Below are positions 45,849-57,366 of a DNA stretch of 64,000 nucleotides, piece by piece; positions within the stretch are counted from its first letter, which is position 1; every line of letters starts with the position of its first letter. This DNA is from Microbacterium sp. Se63.02b. GTDB lineage: Bacteria > Actinomycetota > Actinomycetes > Actinomycetales > Microbacteriaceae. Position numbers and translations under genes: made by a program. The stretch lies in assembly GCF_014171575.1 (NCBI RefSeq), contig NZ_CP050453.1, positions 1,302,001-1,366,000 on the forward strand. The letters run 5' to 3'. Under the pieces are notes generated by a model. It ran no database searches. It worked only from the letters and a program-made list of their open reading frames with translations, and was not told the origin of the DNA.

Positions 45849-46894
45849 CAGGCGGCTCCTTCGTCCGTGGGGGTGTCGTGGGGTTGTGCGGGCCGCGCGA
45901 TCGCCAGCAGGTCGGGTCCGAGGGGGACCCACTCCTCGATCGTCAGGCGACGTGCGTCGGTGATGGATGCCACCCCGATGTCGGTGAGCGCCAGGCGGTC
46001 GCCGCCGAGGAGCACCGGAGCGAGGTACGCGAGCACACGGTCGGCGAGTCCCGCTTCGATGAAGGCGCTCGCGAGGGTCGGGCCGCCTTCGACGAAGAGG
46101 CTCTGGATGCCGCGGGCGTGCAGGTCGGCCATGACGGCGTGCAGGTCGTGCGTGTCGAAGAACAGCGGGGAGTGCGGGTGCCGGCGCACCGCGGCGTCGG
46201 TCGGAGCCGGACGTGAACCGATGACCACGGGGATCGGCTGGTGCTGGTGCAGCGCGTCGCCGTCGCGGGCGGTGAGAGCCGGGTCGTCGGCGAGCACGGT
46301 GCCGGTTCCGACGGCGATCGCGTCGGCCTCTGCCCGGCGGCGGTGCACGTCTGCGCGGGCGGCTGGTCCGGTGATCCACTGACTCGAACCGTCGGCCGCC
46401 GCGGCGCGGCCGTCGAGGCTCTGCGCCCACTTGACCGTCACCTGCGGGCGTCCGAGTCGCTGCGCTGTGAGCCAGCCGTCGATCAGAGCGTGCGCGGCGG
46501 ATGCCTGCTCACCGGCCTCCACCTCGACGCCCGCGGCGCGAAGACGCTCGGCGCCCCCGCCCGAAGCGGCCCCCGGATCGTCGAGGGCGTACACGACGCG
46601 GGCGATGCCTGCTTCGATCAGCGCGACGGCGCACGGTCCGGTGCGCCCGGTGTGGTTGCACGGCTCAAGGGTCACGACCGCCGTGGCTCCTCGTGCGTCG
46701 CCGGGAGCGAGCTTCGACAGGGCGTCGACCTCGGCGTGTGGGGTGCCGGCGCCGTGGTGCCAGCCCTCGGCGAGCACCGTGCCGTCGGGGGAGAGGAGGA
46801 CCGCGCCGACCTGCGGGTTCGCCCCGCGTGGTCCTCGGACGGCGAGCTGGAGCGCGCGATCCATCGCGTCACGCTCTGCCGCGTTCACTGCCAT
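45848..46894 (-). CDS. ribD: Riboflavin biosynthesis deaminase/reductase
   Basis: This is a bifunctional enzyme. The deaminase part (about residues 1-145) binds zinc with 'HAEVDAL' and 'EPCNHTGRTGPC'. The reductase part (about 150-348) has 'VTVKWAQSLDGRAAAADGSS' and 'GIQSLFVEGGPTLASAFIEAG'. The ATG at 46894 follows GAGGAGG seven bases upstream and gives a normal N-terminus; an upstream in-frame extension lies inside the riboswitch leader and is rejected. It is the first gene of ribD-E-BA-H. Confidence 0.95.
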   Translation of the reverse strand: MAVNAAERDAMDRALQLAVRGPRGANPQVGAVLLSPDGTVLAEGWHHGAGTPHAEVDALSKLAPGDARGATAVVTLEPCNHTGRTGPCAVALIEAGIARVVYALDDPGAASGGGAERLRAAGVEVEAGEQASAAHALIDGWLTAQRLGRPQVTVKWAQSLDGRAAAADGSSQWITGPAARADVHRRRAEADAIAVGTGTVLADDPALTARDGDALHQHQPIPVVIGSRPAPTDAAVRRHPHSPLFFDTHDLHAVMADLHARGIQSLFVEGGPTLASAFIEAGLADRVLAYLAPVLLGGDRLALTDIGVASITDARRLTIEEWVPLGPDLLAIARPAQPHDTPTDEGAA

Positions 46895-46956
46895 CCGTCG
46901 TCCTCCTCTGAGGCTCCGGAGCGGACAGGGGTGGCGGAACGGACGCATGCATGCGC

Positions 46957-47100
46957 CTCGTGCTGCCTCCCTTCCGGACTAGCGAGGTCTCCCTCGCATC
47001 ACCGTCGGTCCCGGAATTCCACCGGATCGGCATCCCGATCTCTCGAGACGCTCGCGGACTGTCACCGCCGGTTCGGATTCTCACCGACCCCGGAGCACGT
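46957..47100 (-). promoter_or_regulatory. FMN riboswitch (RFN element)
   Basis: On the minus strand the conserved blocks appear in order: GGTCGGTGAGAATCCGAACC, GGCGGTGACAGTCCGCGAGC, then GATCCGGTGGAATTCCGGGA, CGACGGTGATGCGAGG, CTAGTCCGGAAGGGAGGCAG and the closing GCACGAG, which pairs with the opening CTCCGG/GTGC side. It precedes ribD by about 60 bases. FMN binding should reduce expression of the rib operon, by termination or by hiding the GAGGAGG site. Confidence 0.93.
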
Positions 47101-47159
47101 GTTGCTCTGAGTGTACTCAACGCGTCCGTGCACATTTCATTCCGCGACGGTGACGATCG

Positions 47160-48023
47160 TCACTTCAGCAGACGCGAGAGCCGCCGATCGGCGAGCACCT
47201 TGCCGCCCGTCTGGCAGGTGGGGCAGTACTCGAGAGAGCGATCGGCGAAGAACACGCTGCGGATCGTGTCTCCGCACACGGGACAGGTCTCGCCGCGGCG
47301 CGCGTGCACCTGCATCCCTCGGCGCTTGGCATCTTTGAGATCGGCGGGGGGCTTGCCCGACGCCTCGGCGACCGCTTCGGTCAGGGTCTCGCGCATGGCC
47401 TCGAAGAGGCGATCGACCTCGGCGTCGTCGAGCTTCCCGGCGATCGCGTACGGCGACATCCGCGCCGCGTGCAGGATCTCGTCGGAGTAGGCGTTGCCGA
47501 TCCCGGCGATGACCCCCTGGTCGCGCAGCAGGCCCTTGATCTGCATCCGCCGATCGTCCAGCAGGGCGGAGAAGGCGTCGCGGGTGAAGGCGGGGTCGAG
47601 CGGGTCGGGGCCGAGCCGTGCGATTCCCGGAACCTCCTGCGGATCCCGCACCACGTACACGGCCAGCGACTTCTTGGTGCCGGCCTCCGTGAGGTCGAAC
47701 CCGCTGTCGTCGTCGAGTGCGATGCGCAGTGCTATCGGCGACTTGCCTGGTTTGATCAGGGTCGTCGGCAGATTCTCGTACCAGCGCAGCCATCCGGCTT
47801 TCGCGAGGTGGAACACGAGGTGCAGATCGTCGCCGCAGGAGAGGACCACGAACTTGCCGAGACGCGCGGATGCGGTGATCGTGGCGCCCTGCAGCGCGCT
47901 GATCGGCGGATCGTAGGTCTTGAGCGCGGCGATGGCCGCGACGCTCGCGCGGGTGATCGTGCGCCCGACGGCGCGCTCGGCGAGGAAGGCGGTCAGCCCC
48001 TGGACTTCCGGCATCTCCGGCAT
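47160..48023 (-). CDS. Fpg/Nei-family DNA glycosylase
   Basis: This bifunctional base-excision glycosylase/AP lyase has 287 aa. It begins 'MPEMPEVQGL', giving the catalytic Pro2 and Glu3 after Met removal. The helix-two-turn-helix is 'IKGLLRDQGVIAGIGNAYSD' and the C-terminal zinc finger 'CPVCGDTIRSVFFADRSLEY' followed by 'CPTC'. The finger and length match the family; this branch differs from canonical MutM at the lesion-recognition loop ('AKAGWLRWYENL'), so I give no symbol. The frame is intact. It lies upstream of the riboswitch on the same strand. Confidence 0.9.
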   Translation of the reverse strand: MPEMPEVQGLTAFLAERAVGRTITRASVAAIAALKTYDPPISALQGATITASARLGKFVVLSCGDDLHLVFHLAKAGWLRWYENLPTTLIKPGKSPIALRIALDDDSGFDLTEAGTKKSLAVYVVRDPQEVPGIARLGPDPLDPAFTRDAFSALLDDRRMQIKGLLRDQGVIAGIGNAYSDEILHAARMSPYAIAGKLDDAEVDRLFEAMRETLTEAVAEASGKPPADLKDAKRRGMQVHARRGETCPVCGDTIRSVFFADRSLEYCPTCQTGGKVLADRRLSRLLK

Positions 48024-48090
48024 GCCCTCATCCTGTCATCGGCGTCGGACACTGTCACGCGGTGCCCGCACACCGATCGACCGGACCTCG

Positions 48091-48654
48091 TCAGAGCACG
48101 GGCCAGTCGACCGGCGTGCGGTCGTCGTCGGGCAGCAGCCCCGCGATCCAGCCGTCATCCCGGCCGCGCGGACTCGTGAGGGCCTGACGCTGCAGACCCT
48201 CGTAGCAGAAGCCGAGGGCACGGGCGGCCCGCGCGGAGGGGACGTTCCCCGCCACGGCCTGCCAGCGGATGCGGACGAGGCCGAACTCGGCGAAGCCCCA
48301 GTCGATGACCGCCCTGGCCGCCTCCCCGAGGTAGCCCTTGCCTCGAGCGCTCGGCGTGATCCAGAAGCCGAGTTCGGCGTCGGGACCGGTGAAGTGCTCG
48401 CCCACGTTGTGCAGGCCGATCATGCCGACCAGTTCGTCGTCCGCGCGAATGCCCCACACGGTCTCGGAGCCTTCCGCCCACTGATGAGCGACCAGGCGCA
48501 CGAACGTCTCGGCGTCTCCGCGGCCGTACGGCCTCGGCACCGTCGTCCAGCGCTGGATCTCCGGATCCTGGCACGCATCCGTGATCGCGTCGACGTCGGC
48601 TGCCGTCGGCGCGCGCAGCACGAGTCGTCCGGTGGTGAGGGTGACGGAATCCAT
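48091..48654 (-). CDS. GNAT-family N-acetyltransferase (RimJ-like)
   Basis: This 187-aa acetyltransferase has 'LTTGRLVLRAPTAADVDAIT', typical of RimJ/RimL-like GNATs, and the acetyl-CoA loop 'ARGKGYLGEAARAVIDWGF' (RxxGxG/A). 'RWQAVAGNVPSARAARALGF' and 'CYEGLQRQAL' complete the core. Such enzymes often acetylate N-termini or small amines; the substrate is unknown. It is divergent from mfd. Confidence 0.88.
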   Translation of the reverse strand: MDSVTLTTGRLVLRAPTAADVDAITDACQDPEIQRWTTVPRPYGRGDAETFVRLVAHQWAEGSETVWGIRADDELVGMIGLHNVGEHFTGPDAELGFWITPSARGKGYLGEAARAVIDWGFAEFGLVRIRWQAVAGNVPSARAARALGFCYEGLQRQALTSPRGRDDGWIAGLLPDDDRTPVDWPVL

Positions 48655-48711
48655 CAGATCAGCCTAAAGGCGCGCGGCCGGAGTGTCGGTGGGCGCGACT
48701 AGTCTTGTCCG

Positions 48712-51700
48712 GTGACTGTTCCGGGGATTCTGCGCGCCTTGGAAGAGGCGTCTCTGTACCGTGACGCCCTCCAGTGGGCGCACACCGACGCCGACCTGGG
48801 CCTGGTCGACGGCCTCGATGCGCCGGCCCTCGCCGGTCTCCTCGAGAAGAGGGCGAACGGCGGCCATCCTGCGGCGCTCCTCGCCGTCGTCCCCACGGGG
48901 CGCCGGGCCGAGAGCCTCGCCGTGGCGATGGAGTCGTACCTGCCCGAGGCCGAGGTCCTCACCTTCCCCGCGTGGGAGACGCTGCCGCACGAGCGGCTCA
49001 GCCCGAGCCCCGACACGGTGGGGCACCGTCTGCAGACGCTGCGCCGGATCGCCGAGTGGTCGGGCGAGCATCCGCTCGTGGTGGTCGCCTCCGTGCGGGC
49101 CGCGCTGCAGCCGATCGCGGGCAACCTCGGCGAGATCGCGCCGCTCGAACTCGCCGCGGGCAGCCGGGGCCATGAGCTCGACCGGGTCGTCGAACAGCTG
49201 GTAGAGCGCGCGTACTCCCGTGTCGACATGGTCTCGCGCCGCGGTGAGTTCGCGGTGCGCGGCGGCATCCTCGACGTCTTCCCCGCGGTATCGGAGCATC
49301 CGTTCCGCGTCGAGTTCTTCGGCGACGAGATCGACCAGATCCGCGCGTTCTCCGTCGCCGATCAGCGGTCGCTTCCCGGCGATGTCCCCGGTGTCGATCT
49401 CCTCCGAGCCGCGAGCTGCTCCTCACACCGGACGTCCGCGAGCGTGCGCGTGCGCTCGTCGGCGGTTTCCCGGCCATCGCCGGCATGCTCGAGAAGATGG
49501 CCGAGGGCATCCCGGTCGAGGGTATGGAGTCGCTGCTGCCCGCCGTGGCAGGACCGCTGAAGTCGCTCGCCGAGTACCTGCCGGCGGGGAGCGCGACGGC
49601 CGTGGTCGATCCCGATCGCTCCACCGCCAGGGCGATCACGCTCGGCGACACCAACCGGGAGTTCCTCGATGCCGCGTGGAGCGCAGCCACGTCGGGTGCC
49701 TCGGCTCCCATCGACCTGGGCGCCGGCGACTTCCTGACCATCGACGCGCTCCGCGACGTCGTGCGCGAGCGCGGCGGCGTGTGGTGGCGGGTGAGCCCGT
49801 TCGGCATCAGCCTCGGCGACGGCGACGCAGCCTCGGATGAAGACGCCGCGAACGCCGCCGCGTCGGTGATCCCGTCTTTCCACGGCAACGTCGACGGGGC
49901 GATCTCCTTCGTCGAGGCCAAGACGACCGCCGGATGGCGGGTCGTCGTGATCGCCGCCGGCCACGGGCTCGTCGACCGGGCGCGCGACGTGCTCTCCGAC
50001 CGCGGCCTCGCGGCCCGCGTGGTCGATGCGGTGACCGATGCGCCGGACGCCGGGGTCGTCACCCTCGTCACCGGCTCGGTCGAGGCCGGCTTCCAGGTGC
50101 CGGAGGCGAAGCTCGCGGTCCTCACCGACAACGAGTTCTACGGGCGGACGATCGGCGGCGATCAGCGCGTCGTCAAGAAGCTGGCGTCGCGACGCAAGAA
50201 CGTCGTCGACCCGCTGCAGCTCAAGCAGGGCGACTTCGTCGTGCACGCGACCCACGGCATCGGGCGATTCGTGGAGATGACGCAGCGCGAGGTGTCGACG
50301 GGCGGCCGGAACGCCACGAAGTCGGTGCGCGACTACCTGGTGCTCGAGTACGCACCCTCCAAGCGCGGGTACCCGGGCGACAAGCTGTTCGTGCCGACGG
50401 ATCAGCTCGATTCCCTGTCGAAGTACGTCGGAGGGGAAGCGCCGACACTGTCGAAGATGGGCGGCAGCGATTGGGCGCAGGCCAAGGGCAAGGCCCGCAA
50501 GGCCGTCCGCGACATCGCCGTCGAACTCGTCAAGCTGTACTCGGCGCGGATGAGTGCGAAGGGGCACGCGTTCGGTCCCGACACCCCGTGGCAGCGCGAG
50601 TTGGAAGAGGCGTTCCCGTTCGCCGAGACGCACGATCAGCTGCAGACGATCGACGAGATCAAGGCGGATATGGAGCGTCCCATCCCGATGGACCGCCTCC
50701 TCTCCGGTGACGTCGGCTTCGGCAAGACCGAGGTCGCCGTCCGTGCGGCGTTCAAGGCGATCCAAGACGGCAAGCAGGTCGCGATGCTGGTGCCGACGAC
50801 GCTGCTCGTCAAACAGCACCTCGAGACGTTCACGGAGCGTTTCGCGGGATTCCCCGTGAAGGTGCGCCCCCTCTCGCGCTTCCAGACCGACAAGGAGGCG
50901 CGCCTCACGCTGCAGGGACTCCTCGACGGCACGGTCGACATGGTGATCGGAACCCACCGCATCCTCACGGATCAGGTCCTCTTCAAAGACCTGGGACTCA
51001 TGATCATCGACGAGGAGCAGCGGTTCGGCGTCGAGCACAAGGACGCGCTCAAGAAGATGAAGACCAATGTCGACATCCTCGCCATGAGCGCCACCCCGAT
51101 CCCGCGCACGCTCGAGATGGCGGTGACCGGCATCCGCGAGATGTCGACCCTCGCGACGCCGCCCGAGGACCGGCATCCGATCCTCTCGTTCGTCGGACCC
51201 CGCAGCGACAAGCAGATCGCCGCCGCGATCCGCCGGGAGATCCTCCGAGAGGGGCAGGTCTTCTTCGTGCACAACCGGGTGCAGTCGATCCAGCGTGTCG
51301 CCGCGCAGCTCGCCGAACTGGTGCCGGAGGCGCGCATCGCCGTGGCGCACGGGCAGATGGGCGAGCACTCCCTCGAGCAGGTCGTCGATGATTTCTGGGA
51401 GCGCAAGTTCGACGTCCTCGTCTCGACGACGATCATCGAGACCGGCCTCGACATCTCGAACGCCAACACGATCATCATCGACCGCGCCGACAAGTACGGC
51501 CTGAGTCAGCTGCACCAGCTCCGAGGCCGGGTCGGCCGTGGCCGCGAGCGTGCCTACGCGTATTTCCTGTACGACGAGATGAAGCCCCTGTCGGAGACGG
51601 CCGCCGACCGTCTGCAGACGATCGCGGTGAACAACGAGCTCGGATCGGGCATGCAGGTGGCGCTCAAGGACCTCGAGCTGCGTGGTGCGGGGAACATGCT

Positions 51701-52297
51701 CGGCGCGGAGCAGGCAGGGCACATCGCGGGCGTGGGCTTCGACCTGTACCTGCGCATGATCGGTGAGGCCGTGGCGACGTTCCGCGGAGAGGAGGTCGAG
51801 ACCGGTCAGGAGCTGCGGCTCGAACTCCCGCTCGACGCTCGCATCCCGGAGGACTACATCGACAGCGAGCGGTTGCGTCTCGAGGCGTATCAGAAGCTGT
51901 CGGCCGCTTCCGCGGCGACCGCCAAGGACGGGGCGATCGACCTGGTCGTCGACGAGCTCGTCGACCGTTACGGCGCACCGCCGGCGGAGGTCGAGGGCTG
52001 CTCGCGATCGCGCGGCTGCGACGGCGCGCCGCACGGGCGGGCCTCACCGACGTGGTCGCCATGGGGTCGAACCTCCGCATCGCCCCGGCGCATCTCGAGG
52101 ACTCGATCAAGGTGCGGCTGCAGCGGCTCTACCCGAAGGCGAAGCTCGTCTCCGGGGGCGAGGCGCTCGTCGTGCCGATGCCGACCGTCGCCTCAGCCGT
52201 CGGCGTGGGGGTCGAGCCGCTCCCTGACGCCGAGCTGCTGGAGTGGGTCGCGCAGCTGTTCACCGCGATCTTCCCCGAACCCGTCAAGGTCGAGTAG
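48712..52297 (+). CDS. mfd: Transcription-repair coupling factor Mfd (two frame breaks)
   Basis: This DNA translocase removes RNA polymerase stalled at lesions and recruits UvrA. Corrected length is about 1195 aa. The N-terminal UvrB-homology region has 'VLTFPAWETLPHERLSPSPD'. The RNA polymerase-binding domain contains 'LKQGDFVVHATHGIGRFVEM'. The motor shows Walker A 'LLSGDVGFGKTEVAVRAAFK', 'LMIIDEEQRFGVEHKD' (motif II), 'MSATPIPRTLEMAV' (III) and 'QLRGRVGRGRERAYAYF' (VI). One C is lost near 49403 and one G near 51994 (GAGGGGCTG expected); the true C-terminus is '...FPEPVKVE' with TAG at 52295-52297. The start is GTG. It is monocistronic or leads into the hexapeptide gene. Confidence 0.93.
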
Positions 52298-52331
52298 CGC
52301 ACCGCGGCAGCGGCGGGACTAGTCTGGCCGC

Positions 52332-52946
52332 ATGTTGTACGAGCACCTCGGGGCTCGCCCCCGCATCCATGACACCGCCGTCATCGCCCCCACCGCCGTC
52401 ATCTCCGGCGACGTGGAGGTGGGGCCGGGGTGCCAGGTGCTGCACGGTGCCGTGATCACGGCCGAGGGCGGCCCGATCACTCTCGGGGCGCATGTGATCG
52501 TGATGGAGAACGCGCTGATCCGTGCGACCGCCGCGAATGCCGTGCACATCGGCGCTCACACCCTGGTCGGGACCCTCGCGAGCATCGCCGGGGCGACCGT
52601 GGGCGAGGAGGTGTTCTTCGCGTCCGGTGCCCGCGTCTTCAACGGAGCTCTGGTGGGCGACCGCTGCGAGGTGCGCGTCAACGCGATCGTGCATCGCCGC
52701 GCCGTGCTGCCGGAGGGCACCGTCGTGCCGATCGGATGGGTCGCGGTCGGCGACCCCGTGCAGCTGCTCTCACCCGACCGCGACGACGAGATCGCGGCCG
52801 CACAACCGGAACTCGATTTCCCCGGGCACGTGTTCGGCGTCGACCGCGACACACCCGACCTGATGGTGCAGCTCACCGAGCGCTATGGCAGCTCCCTCGC
52901 CCGTCACGCCCACGATCGCCCGCTCCCCGACCGCCCCGCCCGCTGA
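52332..52946 (+). CDS. Left-handed beta-helix (gamma-carbonic anhydrase-like) protein
   Basis: This 204-aa protein has hexapeptide repeats across residues about 10-150 ('PTAVISGDVEVGPGCQVLHG', 'AVITAEGGPITLGAHVIVME', 'HIGAHTLVGTLASIAGATVG'). It resembles PaaY/CaiE and gamma-carbonic anhydrases. The zinc-binding 'GHxxxxHG' of active carbonic anhydrases is only partly there ('GAHTLVGTLASIAG'), with one His kept, so carbonic anhydrase activity is doubtful. A role as acyltransferase or structural relative is possible. It starts 34 bases after mfd. Confidence 0.8.
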   Translation: MLYEHLGARPRIHDTAVIAPTAVISGDVEVGPGCQVLHGAVITAEGGPITLGAHVIVMENALIRATAANAVHIGAHTLVGTLASIAGATVGEEVFFASGARVFNGALVGDRCEVRVNAIVHRRAVLPEGTVVPIGWVAVGDPVQLLSPDRDDEIAAAQPELDFPGHVFGVDRDTPDLMVQLTERYGSSLARHAHDRPLPDRPAR

Positions 52947-52977
52947 GACCTCTCGCCGTCCCTTCCCGCGAGGGGTC
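52947..52977 (+). terminator. Hairpin after the hexapeptide-repeat gene
   Basis: GACCTCTCGC (52947-52956) pairs with GCGAGGGGTC (52968-52977) with one G-T pair, directly after the stop codon and before convergent gdhA. No T tract is seen. Confidence 0.5.
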
Positions 52978-53060
52978 GAGACACGCTCTGTCCTCGTGCG
53001 GACGCGCGGCGTGTCATGCCCCTCACGCGAGGAGCGCGCGCGAGCGATGGCGAGTCCGGG

Positions 53061-54512
<1,452 letters not shown>

Positions 54513-54561
54513 CTAGCGGCGGCCGAATGCGGGTCACGCACGCGGCCGCACGGTATGCCGG

Positions 54562-57297
54562 TCATCCGGTGTTCTGGAGCCCCGCCGCGACGCCGCTGAC
54601 CGAGAGCAGGAGCAGCCGCTGCTGCTCGCCGTCGGCGCCCGAACCCGTCGGTCCGTCTGTCGCGGAGCGCAGCGCCCGGAGCGCACGGAGCTGCAGGAGC
54701 GACAGCGCGTCGACATAGGGGCTTCGCAACTGCACGGCGCGCTGGAGGACGGGCTTGTTCTCCAACAGGCCCTCGCCGCCGGTGAGGCGGATCACCCAGC
54801 GCCGCGTGACCGCGAGCTCGTCCAGCACGAGCTGAGCCAGATCGTCGCGGTCGCCGAGAGCCAGGTACTGGCGGGCGATGCGCTCGTCGGTCTTGGCGAG
54901 GCTCATGGCCACGTTGTCGATCATGGTGCGCAGCAGCGGCCACTCGCGATACGCCTCGGTGAGAAGCTCCGCGTCGCCGACGGCGTCGAGCGCTGTACCG
55001 AGCCCGAACCATCCGGCGAGGTTGATCCGCGCCTGCGTCCACGCGAACACCCAGGGGATCGCGCGCAGATCTTCGAGCGACTCCACTGAGAGCCCGCGGC
55101 GGGCCGGACGCGAGCCGAGCGCGAGCAGCCCGATCTCCTCCAGCGGCGTCACGGTGGCGAACCAGGGCGCGAACCCCTCCGCCTTGACCAGCGAGAAGAA
55201 GCGCTCGCGGGAGGCGGCGTCCATGATCGAGGCGACCTCGGCGTAGCGCTCGGCCGCGCGGCTGGTGCGTGCCTCCTCGGTGGGCGACGACGCGAGCAGG
55301 GTCGCCGCGGCGACCTGATCGATGTGCCGCATCGCGATCGCGGGCTCGCCGTAACGGGCGAAGATGACCTCACCCTGCTCGGTGAGCTTGAAGCGGCCGT
55401 CGACCGAGTGCGGCGGCTGCGCGAGGATCGCGGAGTTCGCGGGGCCGCCACCGCGGCCGAGAGCACCGCCCCGACCGTGGAAGAGGGTCAGTTCGATGCG
55501 GGACTCCTGCGCCCAGCGTGCGATCTTCTCCTGCGCCTCGTACAGGGCCAGGTTCGCCGCGACAGGGCCGACGTCCTTCGACGAGTCCGAGTAGCCGAGC
55601 ATGACCTCGAGGCGGTTGCCGGTCGCGGCCATGCGCTCGCGGAACTCCGGGAACGTCACCGCCTCCGCGAGGATGCCGGGAGCGGCCTGCAGGTCGGCGA
55701 AGGTCTCGAACAGCGGGACCACGTCGAGCACGGGCGCATCGTCGCCGAGCGCATAGCGGGCCAGGCGATGGACGTTGGCGAGATCGGATGCGGCCTGGGT
55801 GAACGACACCACGTACCGCCCGGCCGCGCGTGAACCACGGTCGCGCTGGATCTCCGCGATCGCGCGGAACACCTCCAGCACCTCCTCGGTCTGCGCGCTG
55901 ATGGCCTCGCCCGCGTCGAGCTCGGCCAGTGCCTTCGCATGCACCTGCGAGTGCTGACGCACCTCGAGCTCGGTGAGGTGGAAGCCGTACGTCTCGACCT
56001 GCCAGATCAGATGCTGCACGCCGCCGAACGCGTGACGCGTGGCTCCGGCATCCGCGAGCGACGACTGCACGGCACGCAGATCGGCGAGCAGCTCTTCCGG
56101 GCGTGTGTATCCCCGTTCGGCGTCACCGCGTCGAGTGGCGGCGACCCGACGCGCCAGCACGAGGAGCACGCGGCGATGCGGCTCGTCGGGGGAGCGGGTG
56201 GCGAGGTCCGCTGCCAGGTCGGACTCGGTGGCGGCGAACCGCTCCCACAGGGAGACGACCGCGGCACTGGGCGGTGTGTCGTCGGCGGCGAGCGTCAGCG
56301 TACGGCCGATGCGGTCGATGGCACGTTCGAGACCTCGCAGCACATGGTCGGCCGCGATCTGCGACGCCTCCCTGGTCACGGACGCCGTGACGAACGGGTT
56401 GCCGTCCCGGTCGCCGCCCACCCAGGAGCCGATGCGGACGAACGCGGGGACGATCGGGGCACTGGCGCCCGAGTCCTCGCCACGCAGGGCATCGTCGATG
56501 CGGCGGTACACGTGCGGCACCGTCGTGAAGAGCGTCTCGTCGAACACTCCCATCACGGTGCGCACCTCGTCGGTCGGGGAGGGCTTCTGCGACCGCAGCG
56601 GCGCCGTGCGCCAGAGCGTGTCGATCTCCTCCAGCATCCGTCGGCGCGCGCGGTGCTCCTCGGCACCGCCGGTGCTCGCCGCGTCGTGCTGGGTCAGGAG
56701 TTCGGAGAGACGGCGGATGCTGGACGAGACCGCGCGGCGCCGGGCCTCGGTCGGATGCGCGGTGAACACGGGGTGGAAGCGCAGACCGTCCAGGCGACGG
56801 CGCGCCTCTTCCGGGCCGACCTCGGTGCGCAGACGCGCGTAGGCGGTGGCGACCGTGTCCGCGGCGTCCTCCCGCCCCGGCTGTCCCGCTCGCTCGCGGA
56901 GCACGCGCACGCGCTGATGCTCCTCGGCGAGGTTCACCAGGTGGAAGTAGCAGGTGAAGGCGCGAGCGACCTCGTCGGCCCGAGCGACCGTGAACGATTC
57001 GGCGATCGCCGCTGCGCGCTCGAACGCGTCGGACGTCTCGTCCTCGTAGGCCTGGATGGTCGCGAGGCGCAGGCGCTCGACATCGTCGAAGAGGTCTTCG
57101 CCGCCGGCCTCGCGCAGCACCTGGCCGAGCAGCTGGCCGAGCATGCGGACGTCGGTGCGCATGGCATCGGGGATGCCCTGGCCTGCTTCGAAGCGGCCGA
57201 TCACACGGATCGCCTCGGTGTTCGTCGGCTCGGAAAAAGAATGTGCGGGGGTCACTCCTCGAGAGTATCCCGCGTCGCGGGGGAGTCCTGCACGCAT
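54562..57297 (-). CDS. ppc: Phosphoenolpyruvate carboxylase
   Basis: This carboxylates PEP to oxaloacetate, the anaplerotic step opposite to pckG. The intact protein of up to 911 aa has 'HPVFTAHPTEARRRAVSSS' (catalytic His), 'RIGSWVGGDRDGNPFVTA', 'VMLGYSDSSKDVGPVAANLA' (bicarbonate/PEP site), '[20 protein letters not shown]' and the C-terminal 'LQNTG' needed for regulation. The N-terminus is uncertain: the ATG at 57297 has no clear ribosome-binding site, and the GTG at 57255 (14 codons in) sits directly against GAGGAG. The protein after that GTG looks conserved ('AEAIRVIGRFEAGQ'-like). Confidence 0.93.
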   Translation of the reverse strand: MRAGLPRDAGYSRGVTPAHSFSEPTNTEAIRVIGRFEAGQGIPDAMRTDVRMLGQLLGQVLREAGGEDLFDDVERLRLATIQAYEDETSDAFERAAAIAESFTVARADEVARAFTCYFHLVNLAEEHQRVRVLRERAGQPGREDAADTVATAYARLRTEVGPEEARRRLDGLRFHPVFTAHPTEARRRAVSSSIRRLSELLTQHDAASTGGAEEHRARRRMLEEIDTLWRTAPLRSQKPSPTDEVRTVMGVFDETLFTTVPHVYRRIDDALRGEDSGASAPIVPAFVRIGSWVGGDRDGNPFVTASVTREASQIAADHVLRGLERAIDRIGRTLTLAADDTPPSAAVVSLWERFAATESDLAADLATRSPDEPHRRVLLVLARRVAATRRGDAERGYTRPEELLADLRAVQSSLADAGATRHAFGGVQHLIWQVETYGFHLTELEVRQHSQVHAKALAELDAGEAISAQTEEVLEVFRAIAEIQRDRGSRAAGRYVVSFTQAASDLANVHRLARYALGDDAPVLDVVPLFETFADLQAAPGILAEAVTFPEFRERMAATGNRLEVMLGYSDSSKDVGPVAANLALYEAQEKIARWAQESRIELTLFHGRGGALGRGGGPANSAILAQPPHSVDGRFKLTEQGEVIFARYGEPAIAMRHIDQVAAATLLASSPTEEARTSRAAERYAEVASIMDAASRERFFSLVKAEGFAPWFATVTPLEEIGLLALGSRPARRGLSVESLEDLRAIPWVFAWTQARINLAGWFGLGTALDAVGDAELLTEAYREWPLLRTMIDNVAMSLAKTDERIARQYLALGDRDDLAQLVLDELAVTRRWVIRLTGGEGLLENKPVLQRAVQLRSPYVDALSLLQLRALRALRSATDGPTGSGADGEQQRLLLLSVSGVAAGLQNTG

Positions 57298-57366
57298 GAC
57301 GCACGAGGGCGTCCCGCGCGGATCGATGGCGACCGCGGCGACGAGTCCCGACCTACGATGGAAGGG

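Noticed and set aside
46895..46948. An upstream in-frame start for ribD at 46948
   Set aside because: It would translate leader sequence next to the FMN riboswitch; the ATG at 46894 has a strong ribosome-binding site and matches the normal RibD N-terminus.
49362..52034. An 890-codon minus-strand frame over mfd
   Set aside because: It is antisense to a clear Mfd and has no motif of its own.
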